34,794 nt of DNA from assembly GCA_021323675.1 (NCBI GenBank), contig JAJPKP010000043.1:1-34794 (forward strand), written 5' to 3'. The stretch's first letter is position 1, and each line of letters starts with the position of its first letter. This document shows, one piece after another, positions 1 to 7,160 of the stretch. Made by a program: the position numbers and the translations under genes. Below the pieces are notes generated by a model. It was not told where the DNA came from and made no database searches. It saw only the letters and a list, made by a program, of their open reading frames with translations. This stretch comes from Pseudomonadota bacterium. Its GTDB lineage: Bacteria > Desulfobacterota > Binatia > Binatales > Binataceae.

Positions 1-1043
1 ATCTGGTAGGTTTCGGCGAGCTGCTCGGCGGTGGGATGCGCCAATCCGCGCGCGGCCAGCAAAGCCTTGGCGAGGCGCGGAATCGCGTCCTGGTAGACGC
101 GCTCGCGTAGGCGTTCGCCGAGTTCGGCGGCGAAGCGGCGCGATTGTTCGAGAATTTCCTCGACCGAACCACCCGCAATGAGTGCTGGAGCGGAAAAAAG
201 CAGCCAGAGATAACCGGCTTCAGCTGCCTTGATAAAGTCGAGATCGATCTCAACATAGGTTTCGGTCCGAGCGCGCTGGCCCACGCCGCGGCCGAGCTCA
301 GTGAGATAGAGCCGGACTTGAGCGCCGTTGCAAACGATAACGTACCGAAGCTGTTCCTGGTCGGCGACGTTAAGCGCCCAAGTGATCGGTGAGTGATCGG
401 AAAAACGCCGGCTCGGAGTTTCCGCCGATTCGTTGCGATCGAGGAAGATAGCGAGAGCCGTGCGCGTTCCAGCCGCGCGCAGAATTGAGCCGGGACCGGC
501 GGTCAACGGCTCGACCGAAAACCCCAGTGCGCGCAGTAGCGCTTCGCCGCGTTCCCTGAGCACCGGCGTGGCGCGTGAATTCGCTTCCGGCCAATCCGCT
601 CGGCGCCGCACGTCGTGTTCCAGCTCATGAGTTGCGAACAGGCCTTCGTTTCGCAGACCAGCAAGCGGCGCTTCAACGTTGGGGATGACCGAATGGAGTC
701 GCCGCAGAGCGGCGTGGCGGTCAGGTTCCTCCAGAGCGGCGCGGCAGATTCGTTCGACCAATTCAGGATCGAGGTCCGCGAAAGCGGGCGGCTGGTCCCC
801 GGCCGGGCCGCAGATAGCCGCGTGCCCATCGTAAAGCGCGACCATAAGGAGCGGCGTCGCGCGGCCTTTGAGCCGCGCCTTCCACAGAGTTCGAAGATCG
901 GAAAGCGAGGGCCGATGACCGGCTTCGATAACCGCGACTTCAACTGGCTGCGCACCCTTGCCGAGCGCCAGCCCGACCGGGTGGAACGAGCGCGCATCGC
1001 CGATCTCAAGTGGCCGCAGGTCATGGTCGTCCAAGAATGCCAT
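1..1043 (-). CDS. N-terminal part of a large Eco57I-type restriction/methylase-like protein (partial)
   Basis: Open minus-strand frame of 347 codons that runs off the left edge. It begins MAFLDDHDLRPLEIGD, and its ATG (1043-1041) follows directly on the stop codon of the upstream gene (1046-1044), so the two are translationally coupled. The visible part has a mixed alpha/beta region that ends in an amphipathic helix with YLWLLFSAPALIAGGSVEE and RFAAELGERLRERVYQDAI. From memory, this style is found just before the methylase domain of Eco57I/type IIG-like restriction-methylases. No NPPY or other SAM motif lies inside the window, so the enzymatic assignment is inference. It is the fourth gene of the operon starting with the DndB-like gene. 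Alternatives are another large defence ATPase or nuclease with a similar leader domain. The reading frame is certain; the function is moderately uncertain. Confidence 0.6.
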   Translation of the reverse strand, partial: MAFLDDHDLRPLEIGDARSFHPVGLALGKGAQPVEVAVIEAGHRPSLSDLRTLWKARLKGRATPLLMVALYDGHAAICGPAGDQPPAFADLDPELVERICRAALEEPDRHAALRRLHSVIPNVEAPLAGLRNEGLFATHELEHDVRRRADWPEANSRATPVLRERGEALLRALGFSVEPLTAGPGSILRAAGTRTALAIFLDRNESAETPSRRFSDHSPITWALNVADQEQLRYVIVCNGAQVRLYLTELGRGVGQRARTETYVEIDLDFIKAAEAGYLWLLFSAPALIAGGSVEEILEQSRRFAAELGERLRERVYQDAIPRLAKALLAARGLAHPTAEQLAETYQ

Positions 1044-1676
1044 CTATTGCGGCCCTCCATCGGGCGCCGATAGTGGGCGCGGCAATGGCAGCGAACGAAA
1101 CGTAAGGTTTCTCGTCCAATGCTGGTTGCCGAAATCATCGACAAGGCAAACCTTCGCGCGAAAGCTCTCCCCATCGACGGCTATCGCGGGCTCTACGAGC
1201 CAATGCGCTTCGGCTTGAACAGCGGGAGTCTGAGGACGCACGGCATGATCGCCATACAGATTCGTTTCAGCGTCAGGCTGCAGTAGCCACTTGCCATCAA
1301 CTACGCGCGCGCTCGCGGGCAGAAGCCCAAAATGCCGCCGGGTGATTTTGAGACGCGACCGCACGATCCTAACCGGCTGCCCCGCAATATTTCTCAGACT
1401 AAAGGTGAACCTCACGAACATTCCGCGCTTTTGCGGACTTCCGGGGAAGGTCGCGACTGACCAGAAGCCCGGTCCTATAAGTGGCGGCTGGAAATCCCGT
1501 GGGACGATGATCAGGCTTCGCTTAGGAATTCTGCTTGCGAACCAGTCGCGCGCAACGTCGAAGATCTTCGAACCGAGCGATATCGCTTCCGTCCAGGTGG
1601 CCACCCTAAGCCCCCGCACCCGACGTTCGATTTCCACCTTTAGGAGTTCTGTCCGGGCCGCCAGTATCCTCCCCAT
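1044..1676 (-). CDS. Protein of unknown function, 210 aa, in the DndB-PC4 operon
   Basis: I do not recognise this protein. It starts MGRILAARTELL at ATG 1676, behind a GAAGGG ribosome-binding motif. That start lies 71 bases inside the end of the PC4-family gene, in another frame. Residues 1-45 look like a basic amphipathic helix. The rest is rich in alternating hydrophobic residues with FVRFTFSLRNIAGQPVRIV and later VDGESFRAKVCLVDDFGNQ, which suggests a beta-sandwich of immunoglobulin-like type. There is no signal peptide or membrane segment. The stop codon abuts the start of the methylase-like gene. Overlap on one side and zero spacing on the other imply it acts with its neighbours, perhaps as a structural or adaptor subunit (inference). 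Confidence 0.75.
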   Translation of the reverse strand: MGRILAARTELLKVEIERRVRGLRVATWTEAISLGSKIFDVARDWFASRIPKRSLIIVPRDFQPPLIGPGFWSVATFPGSPQKRGMFVRFTFSLRNIAGQPVRIVRSRLKITRRHFGLLPASARVVDGKWLLQPDAETNLYGDHAVRPQTPAVQAEAHWLVEPAIAVDGESFRAKVCLVDDFGNQHWTRNLTFRSLPLPRPLSAPDGGPQ

Positions 1677-1929
1677 GACCCTTCGACGCCGGCAAGAGAC
1701 CTTGCGCTTGCAGCCCTTCGCCAAGCCTCAGCACCGCGTCGGCCAAGTCCCGATAGCGATCAACGGCCAACGCAAGCCCCTGCTTTCCGGGCAGCCACTG
1801 GCCGGCGTCGGAGCGGTAATAGACCCGGATGTTGATGATCTTCCGCCCGCGAAAGTCGTCGATGCTGACGCGAACTTCCTCTTTCGCGTTTTTCTCAAAC
1901 TGCGCGACAAGCTGGCTTGAGTCGTCCAC
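1606..1929 (-). CDS. PC4/p15-family ssDNA-binding protein
   Basis: A 107-residue protein with a PC4-type (transcriptional coactivator p15) domain at about residues 17-72. The signature is EEVRVSIDDFRGRKIINIRV, followed by YYRSDAGQWLPGKQGLAL and a helix RYRDLADAVLRL. PC4 proteins form dimers that bind single-stranded DNA through the curved beta-sheet. The C-terminal 35 residues are Gly/Pro/Lys-rich and look disordered. Translation starts at GTG 1929 with GAGGG upstream. The gene begins 17 bases after the DndB-like stop and overlaps the next gene by 71 bases. In this setting it probably binds exposed DNA strands during modification or cleavage by the system (inference). The domain call is strong; the role is not known. 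Confidence 0.85.
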   Translation of the reverse strand: MDDSSQLVAQFEKNAKEEVRVSIDDFRGRKIINIRVYYRSDAGQWLPGKQGLALAVDRYRDLADAVLRLGEGLQAQGLLPASKGHGEDTGGPDRTPKGGNRTSGAGA

Positions 1930-1946
1930 CGAAGTTTTCCCTCGAG

Positions 1947-3068
1947 TTAGTTTTCCGCCGGAGCAGGTTCACTCGTAAACTTACGCAGGTCGTTCATGAT
2001 CAATGAGATATCGGTTGCGCCCTTGATCGACCGTTCTTCGGCGGGCGTTAGCTTTAGACCCATCTTGAGCTTGAGAAACGATGCCGTATCCATCCGGTTC
2101 TGGCGCCGATTGACCACGTCCGAGCCCGACATCGCGATCCCTTGCCATTCCTTGTTGGTCCGCCGCCAGTCGATCTTGCGAAGCCCGCGAAGACGCGTTT
2201 TCCAATCATCCGGGTAGGTTGAAATCAGCGTCTGGCCCATCGAGCCGAGCGCACAGAGCACGACAGCGTGCGAGTGGATGAATTCCTGCCGAAGCTCCAT
2301 CGGCCTGAGGTCGCCGCTTTTGACCTTTTCCCACTCGGGCATGTTCTCGGCTACCGCATCCCAGAACTCGAGCGCCAGAGCGAGCTTATTGTCGTAGTCC
2401 GCGTCGACCACCGACCCGAGCAGCGCGTTGGTGGCGTCATAAATCGCGGCGAGCGTGAACAGCTTCGGCGACCGAAGAGCGAGCGATACGCGGTCCTTGT
2501 CGACCAGACCCTTGAACACTTCGATTCGCTCAGTTGCGGTGAGAGTGATCTGGCTCATCAGATCGCGCTGGTTGTAGAGGATGTTGAGCGACTTCGAGGT
2601 TGTGCGCGCTGTGCGATTGAGGTCGGAAAACATCTGTTGCATCCGCCCGAGATCCTCGAACGGAAAAAGCACGACCGAGATAGTCTCATCGCCGAGCTTC
2701 GGATTTTGCGTCAGGGCCTCTTCGATTGCCGCCCGGCGGTGCTGACCGTCGTTGATGACCAGATCGGAGTCGAAAGGAACCTCCAGGGTGCCTAGGTCGT
2801 CCCGGCCTTTCACAGACGTGAAGGTCGGCTCGCAATCGAACGAGGCGGTCAGCGAGGAAAAGAGATACCCGTCCTCATTATCGAGGATGTATTGGGTGAT
2901 TTCCGGGATGCGGCTCTTTTGGATCACGCGCTGCGCCCGCTGCTCCGGCGGCAACTCCGCCCAGTCCCGGAATTTGAAAAGCTTGGGCACAAGGCTGAGC
3001 TTCACCATCGTGACGAAATAATCCCGCCTGCCCATGTGCCCTCGCATTGCCGGAAATGAAAGGATCAT
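1947..3068 (-). CDS. dndB: DndB-type DGQHR-domain protein
   Basis: A 373-residue protein with the DndB architecture. The N-terminus is FPAMRGHMGRRDYFVTMVKL, followed by PPEQRAQRVIQKSRIPEI and ILDNEDGYLFSSLTASFD. The diagnostic DGQHR is at residues 107-111, and MFSDLNRTARTTSKSLNIL lies near 147-163. In phosphorothioate (dnd) systems DndB is a regulator of the modification genes; related DGQHR proteins occur in other DNA-modification loci such as dpd. None of dndA, C, D, E or F-H is visible here, so this is a DndB homologue in a different gene set. ATG 3068 is chosen because AAAGGAG sits just upstream; a TTG at 3089 is in frame but precedes that site. It is first in an operon with a strong promoter at 3100-3128. 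Confidence 0.88.
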   Translation of the reverse strand: MILSFPAMRGHMGRRDYFVTMVKLSLVPKLFKFRDWAELPPEQRAQRVIQKSRIPEITQYILDNEDGYLFSSLTASFDCEPTFTSVKGRDDLGTLEVPFDSDLVINDGQHRRAAIEEALTQNPKLGDETISVVLFPFEDLGRMQQMFSDLNRTARTTSKSLNILYNQRDLMSQITLTATERIEVFKGLVDKDRVSLALRSPKLFTLAAIYDATNALLGSVVDADYDNKLALALEFWDAVAENMPEWEKVKSGDLRPMELRQEFIHSHAVVLCALGSMGQTLISTYPDDWKTRLRGLRKIDWRRTNKEWQGIAMSGSDVVNRRQNRMDTASFLKLKMGLKLTPAEERSIKGATDISLIMNDLRKFTSEPAPAEN

Positions 3069-3099
3069 CGTATGGCTCCTTTGCCTCAAAACTAGACAG

Positions 3100-3128
3100 A
3101 CTGTACGTCGTCATTTCGAGATTGTCAA
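3100..3128 (-). promoter_or_regulatory. Sigma-70-type promoter for the DndB operon
   Basis: On the minus strand a perfect -35 box TTGACA (3128-3123) is separated by 17 bases from TACAGT (3105-3100, four of six matches to consensus). The predicted transcript starts near 3093, about 25 bases before the ATG at 3068, with the AAAGGAG ribosome-binding site in between. Spacing and distances are close to ideal. Confidence 0.7.
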
Positions 3129-3505
3129 GCATACGACACGTTGAATTTTGGTTCGATTGTGCCCCTCGATCGTCCACGATTTATGACGAACGCGGCCCCT
3201 CCCCAGATACCGCAAGCGCCCCTAGTGCTCAGGCGATCTTCGCAAAAACTCCGCGCGGACATTCCCGATCGGCCAGACGATTTGCGGCGCGAACTCTAGC
3301 GAGTTCTCGCGCCACCTTTCCACGAACCGACCCCGAGCCAGCCTAACCGTCGGCCCCCTCCAAGCCGCTATGCAGGCGCTTGGCAGGGACACAACCATCA
3401 CGACCGAAACTTGGAGCACCAACTCAGCAGGTCGCCTATTCGCGCCGCTCACCCAAAACCCGACTCGGTCAGGTCTCCGCTCCCATTTGCTTCACTGCCG
3501 CGTTA
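3129..3505. other. Intergenic region without a convincing gene
   Basis: About 375 bases between the DndB promoter and the end of the small Cys/His-rich gene. Short open frames exist on both strands (for example 3222-3452 minus), but none has a ribosome-binding site or a recognisable domain. I see no strong terminator or repeat. The size leaves room for regulatory sites or a small RNA, but nothing positive can be shown. Confidence 0.4.
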
Positions 3506-3799
3506 TCAATATTTGCCGCAGGTTGCGCCGACGTTGGCCGACGCAAATTTCACCGAGTCGCCGATGTTTAGCGATTTGCCGGTTTCGCCATTGTGCTTCT
3601 TGCAAAGCGGAACAATGTACCAACTGGTGTCAGTCGAACCGTCCTTCTGCACATGGGCACCCACTTCTGGTTTTTGAAGACACGCGGATGCGGGGCAGTA
3701 CGAGGGAAGACTCTGGCCACTGAATTTCTTCCAATGGTCCAGCCACGTGCCGCATTTGCACGTATTGTCACTGGTGCCGTTGATGTTTTTCACCCTCAT
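3506..3799 (-). CDS. Small Cys/His-rich HNH-like protein
   Basis: A 97-residue protein starting MRVKNINGTSDNTCKCGTWL at ATG 3799, behind AGGAGAAAACC. It has paired cysteines (C14-K-C16), a second pair in YCPASACLQ, then VGAHVQ and IVPLCKKHNGETG, ending in ATCGKY. The order Cys pair, His, and C-x-x-H-N resembles a minimal treble-clef/HNH zinc fold. I recall similar small uncharacterised proteins with the same RVKNINGTS...CKCG start in many bacteria; their function is unknown to me. It lies between the MerR-like gene and the DndB operon, all on the minus strand. A catalytic HNH role is possible, but the usual acidic partner before the first His is not evident, so it may be only a zinc-binding module. 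Confidence 0.8.
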   Translation of the reverse strand: MRVKNINGTSDNTCKCGTWLDHWKKFSGQSLPSYCPASACLQKPEVGAHVQKDGSTDTSWYIVPLCKKHNGETGKSLNIGDSVKFASANVGATCGKY

Positions 3800-3867
3800 G
3801 GTTTTCTCCTCTGTCCTGGAACGCCCGTTTTTGATTTTCTGACGGACGGACAACACTCCCCGACCTG

Positions 3868-4260
3868 TCAGCCTTTTGGTTCCTCAAGCACGACTTTCAC
3901 CAGCGCATACTGCCCCTTGCTCGGACCCATAACCTCACGCGCCGTCCTCCGATCTTCCGAAATCCGAACCACCCTACCTTTCCGCCGGTCCAAGACGATG
4001 AAGACACCTTGGCTCAGCGGGTTGAACCCCGCTGCCCGCAGGTCTTCCATTAGGTGCCGAGCGCGCTGGAGAGAGAGCCCACCCTTGCGCAGGCGTATCA
4101 GATTCTTCAGCTCGATCACGTTTTTACCGTTCAGGATCACCGCAGCTCCCGATTTTCCGGTCCTGTGACTCGGCTCGATGAGCCCGCGCTCGATCCAGCC
4201 GGCCAGCGTCGAGTAGGGAACTTCTTCCTGCTTCGCGATTTCCTTGAGGTTTGCGCCCAT
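3868..4260 (-). CDS. MerR-like HTH regulator
   Basis: A 130-residue protein. Residues 1-70 match the MerR-type winged helix: LKEIAKQEEVPYSTLAGWIE as the HTH and RGLIEPSH as the wing, followed by a helix ending in LRKGGLSLQRARHLMEDL. The C-terminal 50 residues (GVFIVLDRRKGRVVRISED) form a short beta-rich domain rather than a metal- or drug-binding pocket. The start ATG 4260 has GGAGGG about 13 bases upstream and a TAATAT-like -10 element before that. It is 68 bases upstream of the small Cys/His-rich gene and may control that gene or the DndB operon (inference). Some similar small MerR proteins act as antitoxins, which is an alternative reading. Confidence 0.75.
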   Translation of the reverse strand: MGANLKEIAKQEEVPYSTLAGWIERGLIEPSHRTGKSGAAVILNGKNVIELKNLIRLRKGGLSLQRARHLMEDLRAAGFNPLSQGVFIVLDRRKGRVVRISEDRRTAREVMGPSKGQYALVKVVLEEPKG

Positions 4261-4448
4261 CTGGTTTCAAAGCCCTCCGAACGGTATATTACCTCTTAAG
4301 ATTCTGAGCTGCTAGTAATCTGATGGAGGCTGGGATGGCCTTAAAACAAGCGTTGTATGGCGTCGCGCGCTGCATCAGCGCGTTCAGCGCTCATCACACA
4401 TTCGATGCCACGGAGATCGAGGTAAACGCTCTCGATTCCAGTGGCTGT

Positions 4449-4715
4449 CTACGGCTCCGTCGGGTCTTGGTTCTCAACTCCCGGAGCTATGAACGGCCGG
4501 AAACGGACCAGCTCGCCGCGATACTCGTTAGTCGTGGCGTAGTCCCTGCCGACAACGCCGAGTGCCGCGCACTGCGTGGGGATCTCGTTATTGACCGATG
4601 GTGCTTCGGGTTCTTTGAGGGCGGCGTACCATCGCGTCTGGAGCGCGACCGCGGCCTTGGTACTGTCGCTATGCAGTGAAGCTGTTTCAGATGACCGGGA
4701 GTCTCGGTCAAACAC
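4449..4715 (-). CDS. Possible small protein, 88 aa, unidentified
   Basis: A minus-strand frame from GTG 4715 with codon use like the neighbours and a protein-like central part, LKEPEAPSVNNEIPTQC and ATTNEYRGELVRFRPF. It lacks a clear ribosome-binding site. After the TAG at 4449 the same frame stays open for 34 more codons (GIESVYLDLRGIECVMSAER) before TAA, so this could be an interrupted longer gene. A 118-codon frame on the opposite strand (4323-4679) competes for the same DNA. I do not recognise either product and prefer the minus strand only slightly. Confidence 0.35.
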   Translation of the reverse strand: MFDRDSRSSETASLHSDSTKAAVALQTRWYAALKEPEAPSVNNEIPTQCAALGVVGRDYATTNEYRGELVRFRPFIAPGVENQDPTEP

Positions 4716-4743
4716 GGTTCGAAATTAAGGAGCTGCTGAATTT

Positions 4744-4995
4744 ATGGCTAGCAAGAAACTGATTGACGAGGTGTGGGAAAAAGGCAAGCCTATCCGCGGT
4801 AGGAATACGGAGACTTGGCGTCGAGGCCCCGAGGGCAACGTGATTCGCAAAGGATCATATGGCACACAGGGGGAATACGGATGGGAGATTGATCACAAGA
4901 TTCCTGTGGCCAAAGGCGGCAGCGACAACATCCGGAATCTTCAGCCGCTTCACCACGAAGAAAATCGCGAGAAATCAGACACCATCAGGAAGTGA
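4744..4995 (+). CDS. Small HNH endonuclease
   Basis: An 83-residue protein starting MASKKLIDEVWEKGKPIRG at ATG 4744, with AAGGAG about 11 bases upstream. Residues 46-80 carry the HNH core: WEIDHKIPVAKGGSDNIRNL (Asp-His pair, then Asn), followed by QPLHHEENREKSD with the last metal-binding His/Asn. This matches small single-domain HNH nucleases that nick or cut DNA. No DNA-recognition domain is attached. The 466-residue nuclease-like protein follows 102 bases downstream, in the same reading frame. The gene could be a stand-alone homing-type or defence nuclease. Confidence 0.85.
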   Translation: MASKKLIDEVWEKGKPIRGRNTETWRRGPEGNVIRKGSYGTQGEYGWEIDHKIPVAKGGSDNIRNLQPLHHEENREKSDTIRK

Positions 4996-5097
4996 CCCCT
5001 CCGCTTTCTTCGAGGACATACCGCCATTTCATCGCCGTGCAGAGCGCTACGCGCACCTCTGCGCGGGTCACATTCGATCCCAAGTCATCTCGGTAAC

Positions 5098-6498
5098 GTG
5101 CCAGTAACAGCTCAGGTCCGCGCGACAGAACAAGCGATCGATAACTGGATTGCGGGCCTTTCCTACTGGCTCGCGCCGCGAGACCTGTTGCTCCAGCGCC
5201 TTCTCAACTACTACCGCGACGCGATCGAAGTTTTCTTCGCCAAGGCGGTTCACGATGTCTTGTTTACCCTGAGTACCCCGGTTGGCGTACTCGAAGACCG
5301 CATGCGCGCCGGCGTGTTTCAGGCGCTCAAGTGGACTATGGAGTTCTGCCAAGTCCAGGGCCGTGGACGGGCAAATCTCGACCCGAAGGGCATGCACCGC
5401 CTGGTGAGGCTCGGAGAGCTTTACGAGGTCTTCGTCGATATAATGACCTCGGTACAAGGGGACGCCGTTGCGATCGACCTTGACCTGACAAAGCACTTAC
5501 TGGTGGTTCATCAGGGACCCGACCTCACGGGTTTCGACGATGATCTCCTCGAACATCAACGCCTGACTAACGCCTACCACTCTCAGACTTCATTTGTGGA
5601 AGACTCCGACCAGCTCACCCGCCGGTGGACAGCCGGGGATTTCAGGCGCTTGGCCCGCCGGCTCGCTTTCTCTCCCCAAGTGCAAGGCTGCGCCAAAGTG
5701 TGCCTAAAAAATGGCACCGAACTGTTCACGCGTCCGACTATCCTCGAATTTCCTGACGTGCTCGATGAAGCGGAACAGCGGGTTCTCGAAGACCTAACGC
5801 TCACGCCCGCGATGATCACCGGCCCTTCCGGCCCGAGAGACAAATGGCGTCTCGTCTCCATGCTGGACGTGCCTTTTGTCATGGTCGGCTCGCGGCGCTT
5901 GAGCACTAGCGACGCTGTAATCGCGATGGCCGGACCGCTCGGCGAAGATCATATGGTCCGGCGCGCGGTCCAAATTGATCCGGATCAGTACTCAACAGTC
6001 AGCGGGCTAAGAGAGAACCGGATGATCGATGCCATTCGACCCAAATTAGAGGCGCACGGCTGGCGGGCCACTCCGCACTATCTTCTGCACGGTCCCGACA
6101 AGGAAATTGATATCTACTCTGTCAGAAAGGCTGACGGGTTGGTTCTGCAGCTAAAATCGCTGGTGCGGCCGATGACTCCTGGAGAGGTGCGTCGGCGAAA
6201 CGAAGATATTATCGACGGGATCAACCACACCGCAGAAGTGGTGCCGCGTCTTCCCGGGGCCGTTGGATTTCTAATCACGAACGGCTACCGAGGAGACTAC
6301 GCAACGTGGGAGGTCGCACTGCGGCGCAACGTCATGATCGGCACGGTCGAGGATATTAACGAGATAGCTGCCGATCCCATCAAAGCAATCGACGTATTGA
6401 AGTCTCGCGCTGGGTTTAAACCTAAGCCCTCTCGGACGCCGACCCATCAGCCAGTTCGTTTTCGATTGGGCGGCTGGAATATCGAGTTGACGACCTAA
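5098..6498 (+). CDS. PD-(D/E)XK-type nuclease-like protein, 466 aa
   Basis: A long open frame with a helical N-terminal two-thirds that I do not recognise (for example LLLQRLLNYYRDAIEVFFAK near residues 30-49). The C-terminal part looks like a restriction-type nuclease fold. GWRATPHYLLHGPDKEIDIY around 321-340 leads to D338, then LVLQLKSL with Q351-L-K353, followed by helix and strand segments ending in GAVGFLITNGY. The D...QxK arrangement is a known variant of the PD-(D/E)XK active site. GTG 5098 is the only start codon after the preceding in-frame stop, and its ribosome-binding site is weak. It lies downstream of the HNH gene. Likely a DNA-cleaving defence or competition protein (inference). 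Confidence 0.75.
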   Translation: MPVTAQVRATEQAIDNWIAGLSYWLAPRDLLLQRLLNYYRDAIEVFFAKAVHDVLFTLSTPVGVLEDRMRAGVFQALKWTMEFCQVQGRGRANLDPKGMHRLVRLGELYEVFVDIMTSVQGDAVAIDLDLTKHLLVVHQGPDLTGFDDDLLEHQRLTNAYHSQTSFVEDSDQLTRRWTAGDFRRLARRLAFSPQVQGCAKVCLKNGTELFTRPTILEFPDVLDEAEQRVLEDLTLTPAMITGPSGPRDKWRLVSMLDVPFVMVGSRRLSTSDAVIAMAGPLGEDHMVRRAVQIDPDQYSTVSGLRENRMIDAIRPKLEAHGWRATPHYLLHGPDKEIDIYSVRKADGLVLQLKSLVRPMTPGEVRRRNEDIIDGINHTAEVVPRLPGAVGFLITNGYRGDYATWEVALRRNVMIGTVEDINEIAADPIKAIDVLKSRAGFKPKPSRTPTHQPVRFRLGGWNIELTT

Positions 6499-6917
6499 AG
6501 TCTGGTGCCTTCCGCGCGACTTGGAAGCGTTCCCGCGCACGCGCCAAGATTTTACCAGCCTACAACGTCTGCTCACAGTCTCTAATCTAGCGTCCCTTCG
6601 CTATGAGTCGCTCGCTCGGGCTTCGCAAGCTACGCCTCTCGCGCCCATCCTGTAGTCCCCTCTGACCCATCCCGCGTCTCCGCTTCGCTGCCGCTCTCAG
6701 TGGTGGCGTTCACGCCGCTAGCACGCCGTTCCAGCCCTCTGGGCCGCTTCGCTCTGGCACGTCCTGCCGCCCGCTCCGCTCGCGCCATCTAGAAATCTGC
6801 GCACGGGCCTCCAGTTCGTTTGTGAGAGGCCCGCGCGGAAAAAGTTGCGCGGGGATGAAAGCAAAGCGCAGCACGCCCTGCCGCAGGAGCGGAAGCGGGC
6901 GAAAGGAGAAACGAAAC
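6499..6917. other. Non-coding region with repeated CGCTTCGCT-like motifs
   Basis: About 420 bases without a credible gene. Between 6594 and 6790 the plus strand is rich in short repeats: CCGCTTCGCT occurs exactly at 6680-6689 and again at 6744-6753, with CCCTTCGCT near 6594-6602 and CCGCTCCGCT-like variants around 6771-6780. It lies directly upstream of the zinc-binding/SSB/ArdC-like block. Such repeat-rich DNA next to transfer genes can be a replication or transfer origin or a replication-protein target, but no nic-site motif was identified. Confidence 0.4.
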
Positions 6918-7127
6918 ATGCGACGCAGGTTCAAATGCGATCCCAAGTGGATCACCGTCCGGTATCCGGCCAAGTGCGCCGAGCCGAACTGCCAAACCGC
7001 AATCAACGTTGGCGACCGCGCCTTTTATTACCCGAGCGATCGAGCCCTCTACGGCTCCGATTGCGGTCATGGCCAAAAGGCCGAACGCGACTTCAGCGCT
7101 CACCGGATCGATGAAGACAGCTACTGA
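6918..7127 (+). CDS. Small zinc-binding protein, 69 aa
   Basis: It starts MRRRFKCDPKWITVRYPAK at ATG 6918, preceded by GAAAGGAG at a good distance; in-frame starts further upstream are in repeat-rich DNA and unlikely. It contains C7, then KCAEPNCQTAINVGDRAFYY and YGSDCGHG, giving a zinc-ribbon-like set of Cys and His ligands. It ends 33 bases before ssb and is probably in the same transcript. I recall proteins of this kind beside SSB and ArdC-like genes in mobile elements, where they may recognise DNA ends or single strands; no function is established. Confidence 0.75.
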   Translation: MRRRFKCDPKWITVRYPAKCAEPNCQTAINVGDRAFYYPSDRALYGSDCGHGQKAERDFSAHRIDEDSY

Positions 7128-7160
7128 GAAAGGCAAATCAACTCAAGTGAGGTAAGCACA

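Noticed and set aside
503..1174. 223-codon minus-strand open frame
   Set aside because: It lies over the partial methylase-like gene in another frame, and its translation is rich in Arg/Ser/Trp with no domain; the frame starting at 1043 reads as a normal protein.
3222..3452. 76-codon minus-strand open frame with a hydrophobic start
   Set aside because: No ribosome-binding site and no similarity to any family I know; likely chance in GC-rich DNA.
4323..4679. 118-codon plus-strand open frame
   Set aside because: It competes with the minus-strand frame at 4449-4715; composition does not clearly favour it and no domain is seen.
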